Shown here: piece by piece, positions 22,901-33,402 of the stretch
How the letters are laid out: every line of letters begins with the position of its first letter
How positions within the stretch are numbered: position 1 is the stretch's first letter
NCBI GenBank assembly: GCA_027922465.2
Contig: BQMF02000286.1
Coordinates: 516,211 to 580,210 of the forward strand
DNA: 64,000 bases
Reading direction: 5' to 3'
Origin: Turritopsis dohrnii
Taxonomy: Eukaryota; Cnidaria; Hydrozoa; Anthoathecata; Oceaniidae
The notes under the pieces: model-generated
Told to the model about the DNA's origin: nothing
Database searches by the model: none
The model's input: only the letters and a program-made list of their open reading frames with translations
Program-made: the position numbers and the translations under genes

Positions 22901-25644
22901 TCCATCAAGTTCAAGTTACAGAACAAGACATGGATTCATTGAGATTCTTGTGGAAAGAAGACATAAATTCAAATGATCCCCCAGAAACATACCAAATGAA
23001 GGTACACATATTCGGTGCGACGGACTCACCGACATGTGCAAATTTCGCCTTAAGAGAAGCCGGAAGGAATGACTCAGATAGGTTTGATCCTCTGACGTTG
23101 GAAACCATATCGAAAGCCTTTTACGTCGACGACGACTTGAAGTCTTGCATCAACGTGGAGATTGCCAAACGACTTATTCAGCAGCTGGTGCAAAAGTTGA
23201 AAGAAGGTGGTTTCCGCTTGACGAAATTTGTTAGTAATGTCAAAGAAATGCTGAAAGACTTACCCGAAGAGTTAAAATCACCAGCAAAAAGCATCCAAGT
23301 TGAAACCAATGAAACGGTGAGGGCGCTTGGTGTGAAATGGGAGATGGCATCCGACACATTCACCTTTGTTCCGAGCAAACATGAAATAACCAACACCAAA
23401 AGAAGCATCCTAAGCGTTATCAGCTCCATTTTTGACCCACTAGGGTTAATATCTCCGTACATCTGCAAAGCAAAGATGATTATGCAGGAAGTTTGGCGTG
23501 AAAATACAAACTGGGATGACGAAGTTACAAGCGAAATCCTAGCAAAATGGAAAGAGTGGCAATCCGGGCTGGAAACTCTTCACACCTTCCACATCAAAAG
23601 ATGCTTGTTGCCAAGATTGACCTACAAATTACAATTACATATCTTTGGGGACGCATCAGAGAAAGCGTATGGTGCTGTGGCGTATCCAAAGCGCCAGACG
23701 TTACCGAGATTGGAATTAAATGCTGCAACGTTAGCAGTTAGGCTGTACCGCTTTGTAATCAAGGAAATCGATCTTCCAATAGAGGACAGCCACTTCTGGA
23801 GTGACTCAACACTAACTCTCCAGTACATCAAAAACGAAACATCGAGATTCAAAACCTTTGTGGCAAACAGAGTTTCTGAAATTAGAGAAGTAACCAGTCC
23901 ACAACAATGGCACCACGTACCAGGAGATGAAAATCCCGCTGATATGATCACAAGAGGAGTCTCGAAGGTACAGGAGCTCGAGTCGGAAGGCGTCAAACGG
24001 TCATGGAAGCATGGTCCAGCATTTCTAATGAAGGATGAAACTCATTGGCCATCACAGAAGTTAAGCAATCTTGATCCAACAGACAAGGAGATCAAGCCCA
24101 AGATGGTTCTCGTTTCCGCTGTCAGCAAACGAGAAGATGTGCTTGACTACGACCGTTACTCGTCATTCGATAGGATCGTCAGAATCGTTGCGTGGATCAA
24201 ACGTTTTCTTCGGAATTGCAGGGCAAAACCGAAACAGCAAACGCCACATTTACGACCTGAAGAGATAGAAGATGCCAGAAATATCATCATCCAAAATGCA
24301 CAGTATAACTTTGCAGAAGATGTAAAGCTGCTGAAAAATGGTCAATCGATCCCGAAAAAGAGCAAGCTGGCTCCATTCAAACCATTTCTGGATAATGCCG
24401 GCATTGTTAGAATAGGTGGAAGATTAAAGAACGCCGAAATACCGTTCGATGCAAAACATCAAATCATTTTACCAAATAGTCACATTTCAAACCTGCTTAT
24501 CAGAAAATTCCACAAAGGATGTGGACATGCCGGGACCAATCATGTGCTTTCACAAATTAGACAGACATATTGGATCCTTCAGGGACGAGCAGCAACAAAA
24601 CGAATCATCAGAAGCTGTGTTGAATGCTTGAAACTGAAGTCAAAGCCACAAGTTCCAATTATGGTGGACCTACCAAAACACAGGATCGACTTCAACAAAC
24701 CACCCTTCACAAATACTGGAGTTGACTTCTTTGGACCACTTTACATAAAACAAGGCAGAAAGAGGTTGAAACGATGGATCTCACTGTTTACTTGCATGAC
24801 CGTCAGATGCGTCCACTTAGAAGCAGTAGAGAGTTTGGAAACTGATGACTTCATTAACGCCCTACAAAGATTTATCAGCCGTAGACAAAAGCCAAAACTT
24901 CTGATCTCCGACTGCGGCACAAACTTCAAGGGAGCATCGAAGGAACTGAAGGAGGAATTCAAGCGACTAAATCAGAAGAAAATTGGCGAGTATTGTTCGG
25001 GCAAGGAAATTGAATGGAAATTTAACCCGCCCGCAGCACCCCACATGGGCGGAGCGTGGGAGCGCCTTGTAAGAACCGTCAAGACCACGATGAGGAGTTT
25101 GCTAAAAAACTTGGTGTTGACCGACTTCCAATTGCTTACCTTTATTAACGAGGTAGAAAACATCGTCAATGGCCGTCCCCTCACACAAGTCAGCGACGAC
25201 GCAACTGACCTCGAAGCACTGACTCCAAATCATTTTCTCAAAGGCTTTCACAACTCGGATTCATCAGTGTCACAGAACGATGAAGAATCCGTACCGTCAT
25301 CACGACAAAGACGATGGAAACACATACAAATGGTATTGAACCATTTCTGGACACGCTGGAGACGCGAATACCTGCCAACCCTGACCGTTCGACAAAAATG
25401 GCATGACGAAAATCGAAACGTACAAGTTGGCGAGCTGGTTGTTTTGCAGATCGATTCACCAAGGGGGCAATGGCCCCTCGGTATCATCGTTGAATGCATT
25501 CCTGGAAGGGATGGACGAGTACGAATGGCGAGAGTGAGAACCAGCAAAGGAATCTACCTGCGACCGGTAGCAAGAATTCATCAGTTAGAACTTTCACAAC
25601 TTCGTCAAGGGGAGGGGGATATAGAATTCCCTCCTGAACGATGA
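19951..25644 (+). CDS. BEL/Pao gag-pol polyprotein
   Basis: An intact 1897-residue polyprotein. The start at 19951 gives the longest frame; a second ATG at 19990 (residue 14) is an alternative. The order is: N-terminal gag part with a coiled-coil-like charged stretch (about 1-110); capsid-like region (about 280-480); two zinc-knuckle-like Cys/His clusters beginning CYLC at residue 521 and CYNC at 554; aspartic protease with LLDSGSES (active Asp about 645); reverse transcriptase with YVDDD (about 1058-1062); RNase H beginning HIFGDASEKAYGA (about 1229); HHCC-type integrase zinc domain (HKGCGHAG, then CVEC, about 1520-1560); and integrase core with Asp about 1592, Asp about 1654 and Glu about 1704 (VDFFGP, SDCGTNF, GGAWERLV). 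A DUF5641-like tail (GELVVLQIDSPRGQWPLG) closes it. The last eight codons lie in the 3' LTR. Confidence 0.95.
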   Translation: MEGSLSYTNSSLTMEKPTFQDRSEQRLANLRRQRGGKRASITKRIQQLDELIKENGSRTRINSLFQSLIQVQREAKNINQELEDLGEDTEEWMEEVNLSVDNCKSKIKEYFELRKEDAPSDDGKAWLMEQFRQRSTPQYQQADLELASEFAKMTASDAIPMIPPATSFGPSTSFDTFATTGLVYTTMPFPETSMNLGATASTAYGRTFAPPLSKPTMTTQSRGAIPKNRRVDPTPFQLNYSQSPQADNNQVDAWIDRLDPKRPPPATPDNKIEDSLATWFVQQGLPRIRLPWFDGSPTHYVDFITSFRDLVHNQDYLSTTQRCVYLHQHVKGEVKRSIQGYRNDYEGYVQALRRIKYMFGQRSRIAHAVIKRVTLGKPITNRDPAGLTEFYYTISDCLVTLQKLDYVSDLYSTDVLRQACRRLPPYLYSKWADYCLLIRRQQEPNLTHLESWLQERVLASKESYLPDRFSNQDSNKDSSQSQRNDRNQRDNWYTRSGDSDPGNSKWTGALQDKTKKKTTTCYLCRETHRLHKCTKYVDLDSDARFKTARKLKVCYNCLTKDHYTDKCPSKNSCFESGCTERHHTSLHKYFTGSNNKKEDALETDSTFNGETKITSSPKGAVYLSVVPVTLIGQDSSSVTTYALLDSGSESTLLRQDVAKKLKLRKTETTISISTIKDVGEKLKVQEAKLNARSTVNNKSVRIDKCYIVPKTHFNMPAQMYPEDVTTRFKHLEGIDLHSVRSDQIGILIGANIPSVHKQLEAKLGEGSQPTAIKTLFGWTLFGPYGNSNQTSINNLHIQDETDLHDAVRRIWEQDSIGNVNDREPAPSIQDKRCLQKLESETEFVAGKYVVPMLWKEDVTLPDNREVAEKRFNYLLQRLKKDPSLHKMYQDTMDKYLRKGYARKMTPDEVNRTTEKTWYLPHHPVFNSNKPGKIRVVFDAASKHQGCSLNNSLLSGPDLLNNLTGVLMRFRLHPIAFSADIEEMFHQVQVTEQDMDSLRFLWKEDINSNDPPETYQMKVHIFGATDSPTCANFALREAGRNDSDRFDPLTLETISKAFYVDDDLKSCINVEIAKRLIQQLVQKLKEGGFRLTKFVSNVKEMLKDLPEELKSPAKSIQVETNETVRALGVKWEMASDTFTFVPSKHEITNTKRSILSVISSIFDPLGLISPYICKAKMIMQEVWRENTNWDDEVTSEILAKWKEWQSGLETLHTFHIKRCLLPRLTYKLQLHIFGDASEKAYGAVAYPKRQTLPRLELNAATLAVRLYRFVIKEIDLPIEDSHFWSDSTLTLQYIKNETSRFKTFVANRVSEIREVTSPQQWHHVPGDENPADMITRGVSKVQELESEGVKRSWKHGPAFLMKDETHWPSQKLSNLDPTDKEIKPKMVLVSAVSKREDVLDYDRYSSFDRIVRIVAWIKRFLRNCRAKPKQQTPHLRPEEIEDARNIIIQNAQYNFAEDVKLLKNGQSIPKKSKLAPFKPFLDNAGIVRIGGRLKNAEIPFDAKHQIILPNSHISNLLIRKFHKGCGHAGTNHVLSQIRQTYWILQGRAATKRIIRSCVECLKLKSKPQVPIMVDLPKHRIDFNKPPFTNTGVDFFGPLYIKQGRKRLKRWISLFTCMTVRCVHLEAVESLETDDFINALQRFISRRQKPKLLISDCGTNFKGASKELKEEFKRLNQKKIGEYCSGKEIEWKFNPPAAPHMGGAWERLVRTVKTTMRSLLKNLVLTDFQLLTFINEVENIVNGRPLTQVSDDATDLEALTPNHFLKGFHNSDSSVSQNDEESVPSSRQRRWKHIQMVLNHFWTRWRREYLPTLTVRQKWHDENRNVQVGELVVLQIDSPRGQWPLGIIVECIPGRDGRVRMARVRTSKGIYLRPVARIHQLELSQLRQGEGDIEFPPER
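25607..25619 (+). promoter_or_regulatory. polypurine tract of the BEL/Pao element
   Basis: A purine run AAGGGGAGGGGGA directly precedes the 3' LTR, the expected plus-strand primer position. It lies within the gag-pol frame. Confidence 0.75.
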
Positions 25645-25946
25645 ACAGTTATCGCCGAGATAATACGGACTATTTACGCTCTCCCTTTATTTCGCTCTCC
25701 CTTTATTTTTCGAGAAGTTTCTTTCCCTCTGGGATTAGTTGTTCCCTTTATTTCTAGTTGCATTTGTATACCTAAGTAATTATATGGTAATTATTTGTAG
25801 TTTTGAATTTTGTAGCAATATTTAAAGGCGTTTTTCTCTCACTTGTAAGTAGCATGAGTGAGAGAGCGCTCACAGTTTTGTGATGATAAAGACAACGATA
25901 CGATTATTACAAACGTGAATTTTCTCTTCTCTCACTGAACCTAACA
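25620..25946 (+). repeat. 3' LTR of the BEL/Pao element
   Basis: It has the same length and, by eye, the same sequence as the 5' LTR. It begins inside gag-pol, whose TGA stop is at 25642-25644. Confidence 0.93.
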
Positions 25947-26956
25947 AATATGTTTGAAAAGCTACCAACAAATAGTGAGAACTTCTATATCACACAATTT
26001 GAGGCAGAAAAAGCGATCAATCGTCTCAACAAAGAAAAGTCACCTGACCCCTTCCACGTGCTTAACGAACATTATCTCTTTGCTATCGATGTTGATTTCC
26101 TTCAGTATCTTACAAACCTCATCAATCGCATATTTCTTGAAAAGAACACTCTGTCACTCAGTATATCATTTATCATTCCACTCGTAAAATCGTACAACAA
26201 AACACTCAAGGACCCCAACAATTACAGAGGGATCAGTATTATGCCTATACTCTCCAAAATCATCGAAATCATAATCCTCAACAAATGTCCTGTCCTTGAA
26301 ACATCGCATCCCACTCAATTCGGGTTTACCAGACAATCTTCTACCGTCCACGCAGAGCTTTTATTACAGGATACCATCAAATTTTACAACAAGAACAATT
26401 CCCCTTTATATATCTGCAGTATGGACGTTTCCAAAGCGTTTGATAGCTGTAACTGGAATCTCTTATTCGAAAAACTCTTGTCACGAGAATCTATACCCAA
26501 ACCAATTGTTCGCTACCTTATCGCTACATACCTAAGTAGTGAGTCTATGATTGCTTATGGAGGCTTCAAATCAGATTCTTTCACACTTTCACAAGGGGTG
26601 AAGCAAGGTTACATCATTTCATCATATTTAACATCTACACCCAAGACTTGTTAGCTGAACTTGTCAACCAAGAGTATGGAGCTTTCCTACCAGATGGAAC
26701 CAACATGTCTGTTGTCGCTTTCGCAGATGACTTAATCTTAGTAACTTCGACTCGTTCTGGTTTGCAGTCCTTGGTGGATAATTGCGTTAGATATGGTTAC
26801 AATCACAATCTCAAATTTAATCATGCTAAAACTCAGTATCTTATCTCTGGAAAAAGTCCGATATCTGATCACTCGATCCTGCTCGATTGGAAGACCATCC
26901 TTCCTCAAGACAAGCTGAAGCACCTTGGATTCCTATGGGGAAAATTTCTCGCGTAA
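25947..26956 (+). pseudogene. 3' part of the same LINE: reverse transcriptase, frameshifted
   Basis: The frame 25950-26654 contains EAEKAINRLNKEKSPDPF, PLVKSYNKTLKDPNNYRGIS (the N-terminal RT block), MDVSKAFDSCNWNLLFEKL (motif A with the catalytic Asp) and SQGVKQG. After a frame change near 26640 the next frame (to 26956) has VVAFADDLILV, the catalytic F-A-D-D box. It continues the endonuclease frames found left of the BEL insertion. It breaks off at about 26947, where Helitron-like repeat sequence begins, so thumb region and 3' UTR are lost. Confidence 0.8.
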
Positions 26957-27318
26957 AAGTTTTTTACGACTCTAATTTCGAAAAGAATGTGCAGAAATAC
27001 GACGGGTTTCCGTGTGTGTAATTTTAATTACGGAATTGGAATTGGAAAGTGTACCCATGCTGTAGAGCTTGAAAAACTCGCCACCCATGTTCAGTATGCG
27101 TTGTGTCGCAGAATTTAACTCATGAAAAAGTTTTTAATTTTTTAATTTATTTCTTACATTCAGAAGATTTAAAACAGAAACAAATAGCAATACCTAATCA
27201 TGCAATAACAATATTGAAATAAAAAACAAAACAAAAAGATGTGCAGCCTGCGTTGTGTCACTTCCCAAAGAGTTCATGAACAAACAAACAAACAGAGAGT
27301 CGGCTAATAATATATAGA
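26947..27318 (-). mobile_element. Helitron-like fragments (minus strand)
   Basis: From 26947 the sequence matches the repeat family of the 50.9-53.4 kb array (CGCGTAAAAGTTTTTTACG hairpin at its 3' end). It switches near 27075 to a block beginning CGCCACCCATGTTCAG that is shared with 30450 and, inverted, with 37090. Near 27241-27318 is a minus-strand Helitron 5' end (TCTATATATTATTAGCCG followed by TGTTTG repeats). These are mosaic pieces without coding capacity. Confidence 0.55.
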
Positions 27319-27859
27319 TAGATAGCAACCTGGGTAAAAATGTTTTAACAATTTTAATCAATGTGAGCATTATCTTATTATTACTTATTGTAATACAAAA
27401 ATACAACGAAATATGTTCATCAGAAAGGTGTATTAAATAACGTTTTGATGAAGCATTAACCATTTTCTACGACATTTAAACAGCCATTTCATACATCATC
27501 AAACTGCAAAATAAGTTGGTGAGGTAACGATAACGATATTATTTCGAACTTCACATAGACGAAAAGTTTGATAGAATTAATCACTAAATATCATGAGAAA
27601 TGGATACGGACGTTGCTGCCAATCTGTAAATGTAATCAAAAAATTAGTTGTGAGTGGCAACAAAATAAGCTTGAATGATTGGTTTGAATCTGACTCACCA
27701 TTGTTTCCCTTCACATCTAAACTAACTGTAAACATCTGAATATCTTGATAATGTCTAAATCTATAATCATCTACTCCATACAGAGAACAAATAATTCATG
27801 TTAAGGCAGCCTTAAAACTAATTAGAAACTAAGCTGACAAAACGAAGCAATTACAATCT

Positions 27860-28195
27860 TTATTAGGGGGTGCGCTTATTAGAGATGGGCGCTAATTGGA
27901 GAGGGGCGCTTATAAAAACATTTTGAAATAGTCATGCTAGCTGTGACCAAGGAATTGCTTTTTATCATAAAAGAGTAAAAACAACTGTATTTTTCATGGC
28001 AACGAAATAAGATTTTCTACTTATAACTTAAATTTAGACATTTAGTCTTCTGTTTCTATTACAGAATTTTGGCTTTTTGTTCAAAGTTCTAATTTCCGCC
28101 CGGGCGCTTAAAAATTTCTGAGTAATGTCTAGTCACTCTACAAGCGCCCGGGCGCTTATTGGAGAGGGGCGCTAGTTAGAGAGAATACGGTAGTA
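27860..28195. repeat. MITE-like repeat with GGGCGCTTATTGGAGA motifs
   Basis: GGGGCGCTTAT-type words recur at both ends (27865-27915 and 28145-28185), and GCCCGGGCGC palindromes lie inside. No coding potential. The element family was not identified. Confidence 0.45.
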
Positions 28196-29270
28196 ACCTG
28201 CATATTTTGTGATACTTGGTAATGGGTCATCTGAATTTGCAGCCCTTGTTTTTATTTCAAGACTTATGTTAGGAGTTACTAAAGCATCAGGACTTGAAAA
28301 AACCACAATCAATTGCTGCACAGTTTGCTTCTGCGCAAAAATGTGCTAGTGCTTCTTTTTCAAAATTATGAACTCTTTGAAAATTAATATAGTTAGTATG
28401 CATGACATTACATTCTTGCAAACCTTCCGAAACAATTTCCCAAAACATGTCAATTTTTTTGTGCCATGAATACCAAGAAGTGTTGGCAATCAACTCCCCG
28501 TCACTTTTTTATTTCGTAGTTGTTGCCAATTGTTAGTATTCTGTTGAACATCTACGTAATTATTAGTATTAGGTTTTGATGCTTGAAAATTGGTAAGATT
28601 GATATGTAGGATTTTTTTGTTGGTAGTTATTTGACATTCGATGTCATTGTATAAGAATTGAAGTTCAATATCATTAAAATTTCTGTATTATTATTTATTT
28701 TAGGAATAGGAATAGGAGTAGGAATATTTAGTTTAGTTTTAATGATGCGACTTATATTTTTGTTAATAAGCTCCAGTTTCTTTGAATCTGGTGTAATAAT
28801 ACTTATGTCGAAAGTAAGATTTTCTGAACAGTATATGGTCAGCTAAAGCATTGGTTGCATGAGTAGTATCTCTGAAATTAAGATGACCCATCAAAGAATT
28901 GTCCTTGTTCTTCAAAGGGTGTTTTAACTAATTTTATTTTTTCTTTTATTTTAGTTTTTATGTCCAAAACATCTCTTTTACTTTTTGATTTATCAGAATC
29001 AGCTGGTACAATATCAACATCAGCTTTACTTTCTTTTTTCTTGAGTAAAGCTGATTTTAGTTTAATATTTCTGAAAGGGATCATGAGAATGGAGCCTTTT
29101 GTTGTTCTTTGGTGCCATTTTTGTAGTTGTTGAATGCAGGTCAAGGATGAAATTTTTTCCTTTGTTGATTGATAGTGATAGTAGAATATGACAGCATAAA
29201 CTACTAGTTCCAACAGGACACTCACAATAAGCTTTGTTGGTGGTCTTGTTTGCTCACTATAAGACTTTTT
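28195..29270 (-). pseudogene. broken gene with SWIM-type zinc finger and YqaJ-like nuclease pieces
   Basis: Minus-strand frames near 29265-29200 read KAYCECPVGTSSLCCHIL, a C-x-C then C-x-H arrangement as in SWIM zinc fingers. After a frame change they continue as LTCIQQLQKWHQRTTKGS and a Lys-rich linker (to about 28878). Near 28310-28200 another frame reads SPDALVTPNISLEIKTRAA, which resembles the core of YqaJ/exonuclease-like domains. SWIM plus YqaJ proteins are common in transposon-rich animal genomes. Frame changes and stops show that this copy is dead. The domain calls rest on motifs only. Confidence 0.4.
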
Positions 29271-29882
29271 TTATCATTGCTTTGACATTGTTATGTATTG
29301 TTATTTTCGTGGAGCGTTTTAACTGAAACAATGTTTCTGCTGACAACCATAGCATATCATTTTTGTTGTTGCCCTATACTACCTTCTCGCTTAATTTATT
29401 ATATGTTTTGATAATTGAAGGTGTTACTGAAGAATAATGGTCTTCATTTGGTAACCATGGACCAGAAAAAGAGGGGATTTTTGAAGGATCAAGATAGGTA
29501 CCAAAAATATTCTTCTCCGTTTTTAATCTTTACTTTTCAGCTAACGACGATAGAGTTTGAAACGATTGACTCTCATTTGCAGTTCTTTCAAATTACCTGA
29601 CGTAGGAAATCCACGATTGAGCCATTCCACACAATCTTGTTTTGAATTTTCCATCTTGGAGTTTTTGCACATGTATTTTCGCTTCAAGCCGCCATTTATT
29701 TTTCATTTGTCCCTACAAGCGAAACGCTCGTGCCCAGACCTGCGCGGTATGAAACGACCTAATGGACTAACTACCGCTATATGACCACGATTAAGAAGAT
29801 TTTGACCGCAAATTTTGAAAAAAAACACCATTCTCTAAAATAAAAGTGGTATGCACACACGCGAATTAGTATAGCGCGACTA

Positions 29883-30835
29883 TTAACTCGCATAAAGTTT
29901 TTTACGGAGGGCTTTATTTTCGAAAAGGATGTGCAAGAATCCCGCGTTCCCGTGCGCGAACCCCTTAGCGAAAATTTCAATTACGGAATCGTAACTGGAA
30001 AGTGTACTCATGTTGTAGAGCTCGAAAATCTGATCAAAAATATGTATGGGATCGTTTTGCTATGACCAACCGTTGCAGAGATATCGTCGACCAAAGATTT
30101 TGATGACGTCATAGCCGCAGTAACATATAAAATTTAGGCCCAAATGTTGCGTCACCCCATCATCCGTGTCGCTGACCCTAGTAAAACGTCAGTTATTTCT
30201 ATTGCTTCTCGAGATATTTCCCTAAAAACGTCACATTCGATATTGGGGATGTAATGCAATATGATTCCCCGTGATCATAAAAAAAACTGAGGTCAAATGC
30301 CACATGGTTTTGGAATAATCGTGAAAAAAGTGTCTCTCGCCTATACGTGGTTTTACGCGCACTAAGAGGACGATGACCGTAAAATAAAACTTAATATATC
30401 ACTCTCTAAAATAAAAGTGGGATGCACGATTGCCAAGTCGGCGTCGCTCGCCACCCATGTTCAGCTTGCGTTGTTTCGCAGAATTTAACTCTTCTAGAAG
30501 TTTTTCACAGGCATTAAATTCATTTCTTACATTCAGAAGATTTAAAACAGAAACAAATAGCAATATGGCTCAACATTATACGCAAAAGAGAAGTAACTTT
30601 AGTGTAAAAAAATGGCAATACATAACACAGATCTGTTTACCCAGACATACAAAAGCAAACATTGAATTACATTACAAAATGTTAGATAAAAACAAATTGA
30701 TACTTTCCAACTGTTTCGCTTGGGGCTGTTACTGGACTGCAATCGTTAATGATTTTTTGAAATGATATATAGTCTGCTCTTCCCAAAACCATCAAGATCA
30801 TGATTAAAACCATGGGTTTCATTTCTTTAATGGTT
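29883..30835 (-). mobile_element. two joined Helitron-like segments (minus strand)
   Basis: 29883 to about 30436 matches the unit of the 50.9-53.4 kb array and ends with the CTCTCTAAAATAAAAGTGG block. It is joined to a segment (about 30437-30835) that is the reverse complement of about 36710-37105, the 3' part of the long Helitron-like element. The order fits head-to-tail joining on the minus strand. Open frames in it do not agree between copies and are not called. Confidence 0.55.
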
Positions 30836-30854
30836 TATGTTCTTTTTATTATTA

Positions 30855-31109
30855 CCGCGATTACATGATAAAATTTTCATCCCGCCTATCCGAGATCTCG
30901 GCTATCAAGAGCCGGTCAACCGGGACAAAAATTGAGGTTTGAGCATGCGTAGTTTCTCAAAAATTCAAAACACAAAGGGTTAGTTTTGTCCCGTCCAGCC
31001 TAAACGGGATAAAAATTTTGCATGTAACACCGAGTTGAAATTCATCTCGTCAAGGCGGGATGAAATTTCATCCCGGCTAAGCAGGATCATGTAATCAGCC
31101 CCTAAGAAG
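30855..31109. repeat. MITE with CATCCCG-rich ends
   Basis: The ends are inverted copies of a GATTACATGAT block (CGCGATTACATGATAAAATT on the left, complement of CTGATTACATGATCCTG on the right), and the inside repeats GGGATGAAATTTCATCCCG-like words. Flanking TTA/TAA trinucleotides could be a PIF/Harbinger-type duplication, but this is ambiguous. Confidence 0.5.
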
Positions 31110-32076
31110 ATTAAAAGTCGGATGCACACTACGCGATTAATATAATAAGATAGTTGTGAAAGCTTGAATTACTAAAAAAATATTGATTGTTAGAATCCAT
31201 ACAGTCCACAGGTTTCCAAACCAAATCAAGGAATTTCAAATTAAGACCAGAAGCCGGCTATGAAAATGTTTCCAATCTTATCAAACATTTCCTTAAAAAA
31301 TCACTGCAATCATGACTTCTACTTAACTGTTTACTCTAATAAGAAATAAAATTAGCACGTCAAATATTAGAGATCACGGTTTCAGCAATGTTATTGTTAG
31401 ATTGACCGATTTGCTAACAAAGCCCTGCACACTACAAAATCGCATTTTACAAAATATTGAATGACCATTTTCCTTTTGTTTTCAGTATGGACTTCTTTTA
31501 AATTGAAATTTTTTTCCGATGTACTGTGATGTCCTTAGGACACATTGAGTTTATTGTTCTCTTACTTATTGTTTAAGCCAGTGTCTTTGTTCTTTGTGTT
31601 AATTGAAGTGCTTAAGTCAGAAATGCGCAGAGAACTATAAAACCCATATCGTATGCAGATATGTTCGTTCTCAAATGTCGACACACGGAGGTTTTAAACA
31701 AAGTATCAACTTAAAGTTGCTACCGAGAACAATGAAAAAATAATAATAAACGCCTGGTAATAATACAGTTAACATCAAAATTCAGTGTGTCAAATTGACC
31801 ACAAATTGAAAGAAAAGAACTTGGAAACTTTTTCATATGACATTTTATTATGCGATAAAAATCTATCGCTTTCCCTTCTAACCAAAAAAAGTCGTCGCTA
31901 AACAAGGTATAAGAGAAATAGGAATTACAACGAATTCGCAAAACCCCAAATCGCGGCAATTAGAGAAAATCCAACCAATCAGGACATTTTAAGGCAGTTA
32001 TTACAAGATTTTGTTGTTGTTGCAACAATTTTATAAGGAAGTTCTACCTGTGTCAAAAGGCGATCTCAGAATGCAC

Positions 32077-32976
32077 ATAATATAGCCATGCGCTTCCATT
32101 GAAATTGGTTCAATACTTTACCCAGACTTTTGTACAATGTATGCGTTGATGGAGTGATTCTAAGTAAATATGGATGTTTCTCTCTCTCCTGCTGATAATC
32201 ATTTTAATGAAACCGTTTCTTTGAGGAGGCATTAGATATCTAAATGATTGAAGGAGGTCAAAACAGAGAGGTGTATGTTTGTGGTAAATATTTCTACTTG
32301 TATTGAATAAAAACAATAGATATGAAATAGATACTGAAATGGCCTTGTTACTCTCAACACTTTTCTTTGTTTTATCTAATGTAACTTCAAGGACACCAAA
32401 AGTAAATGAATAAAAAAACAAAGAAGATAAAAATTTGTCCAAGAAGATAAATACCTGGGGAAGATTTCTTTTTGTAGCAGAATATCCTAACGCGAGAGTT
32501 TCAGGACTGAAAGCATCCAAAAGTCTATGAAGCTTAACATTTGATCGCAATAGGCGATAAAAGCTGACAAACATGAATTCAATTATACTCTGTAAAAAAT
32601 AGTAACAATATTCTGTTTTGGATTTTGGTCAAAAATAAGACAATGAGTTTTCATTACATGAAGGAACTGAAAGGATTCAAATTTCTTTGCTACTGTTGTT
32701 AAAAATGAACATGCTTGCAAGATCATCTTGACAATGCAGAACTAATTCGTAATCTTTCAAGAGGTTATCGTCTTTATTGATCAACTCCGCAGCAAGAATC
32801 ATCGGTGACTCCAACATTAACACATCATAGTTGAAATGACCATGCATTATACAACCCAAGTTAAGTTTTTTCCTGGGTGCAATACCTTCACTTTCAGAGT
32901 ATGTCCACAGAATTGGAAACAGAAGTATTTGAAGTAACATTCTTGAAACTGAACGTTGCTGGTCTCGTATATACAT
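32077..32976 (-). CDS. GABA-B-like receptor, signal peptide and first half of the ligand-binding domain (three exons)
   Basis: Exon 1 (from ATG at 32976 to a likely donor near 32694) encodes a hydrophobic leader (MLLQILLFPILW) and then PRKKLNLGCIMHGHF and LAAELINKDDNLLKDYELVL, the start of the ANF-receptor fold of GABA-B-type receptors. Exon 2 (32563-32455, good acceptor and donor) includes LDAFSPETLALGYSATKRNL. Exon 3 (32188 to about 32077) includes KHPYLLRITPSTHTL and VLNQFQWKRMAIL. Together they align in order with the first lobe of this domain. The phase between exon 1 and exon 2 does not close with the donor chosen, so that boundary is uncertain, and exon 3's donor is weak. The next expected segment (about 80 residues) was not found. 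Exons for the second lobe lie at 8.5-9.4 kb on the same strand. Confidence 0.65.
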
Positions 32977-33402
32977 TTACTGCAAGTGTTCAATTGAAAT
33001 TACATTTAGTTTTATTGATAACATATTTTGAAACACCCTCGTTAAAAAATGTTCATGATTACTGTAATTTGTACCAACTAAATGAAGTCAAAATAATTTT
33101 GCTGTTTAAAGATACAAAATATGTCGATTTTTAATGAGCTTTTTCCTTAATGCAGATAATCAAAAACTGGTGGATACTATTATGTAAGATAAACAGCCCA
33201 ACTTAAGGATGGACAGTCAGTCCAACGTATGCCTTTTACCTTTTTTGCTTACGCAAATTACATTATAGGTGTCTGGAAACACTCCATAATATAGAAAGTT
33301 TTAATCAAAGATTCTATTGTTTTGTAACTACAGTCTGCAAATGTTTAAAATAACAAGAATGATAGAAGGAATTACAAACGCTTAGAAAAGTTACCTCTTC
33401 TT

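Larger units (their letters stand above)
16825..25946 (+). mobile_element. full-length, apparently intact BEL/Pao LTR retrotransposon
   Basis: A 9122-bp element is bounded by two 327-bp LTRs (16825-17151 and 25620-25946) that look identical by eye, and flanked by a 5-bp target duplication AATAT at 16820-16824 and 25947-25951. It carries a 2.8-kb leader made mostly of a minisatellite, and one uninterrupted gag-pol frame ending inside the 3' LTR. It is inserted in an older LINE, whose frames flank it on both sides. The matching LTRs and open frame mean a very recent insertion. Confidence 0.95.

Noticed and set aside
27680..27790. Exon-like minus-strand segment reading YGVDDYRFRHYQD before a strong GTGAGT donor
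   Set aside because: No acceptor, no neighbouring exon and no family recognised; too little to call a gene.
30565..30765. Open frame MAQHYTQKRSNFSV... as a gene
   Set aside because: The inverted copy near 36770-36960 has indels that break the frame, so coding is not conserved.
31400..31480. Possible Copia C-terminus (LTDLLTKP) followed by LTR-like sequence
   Set aside because: One short motif only, with no RNase H before it and no definable LTR.
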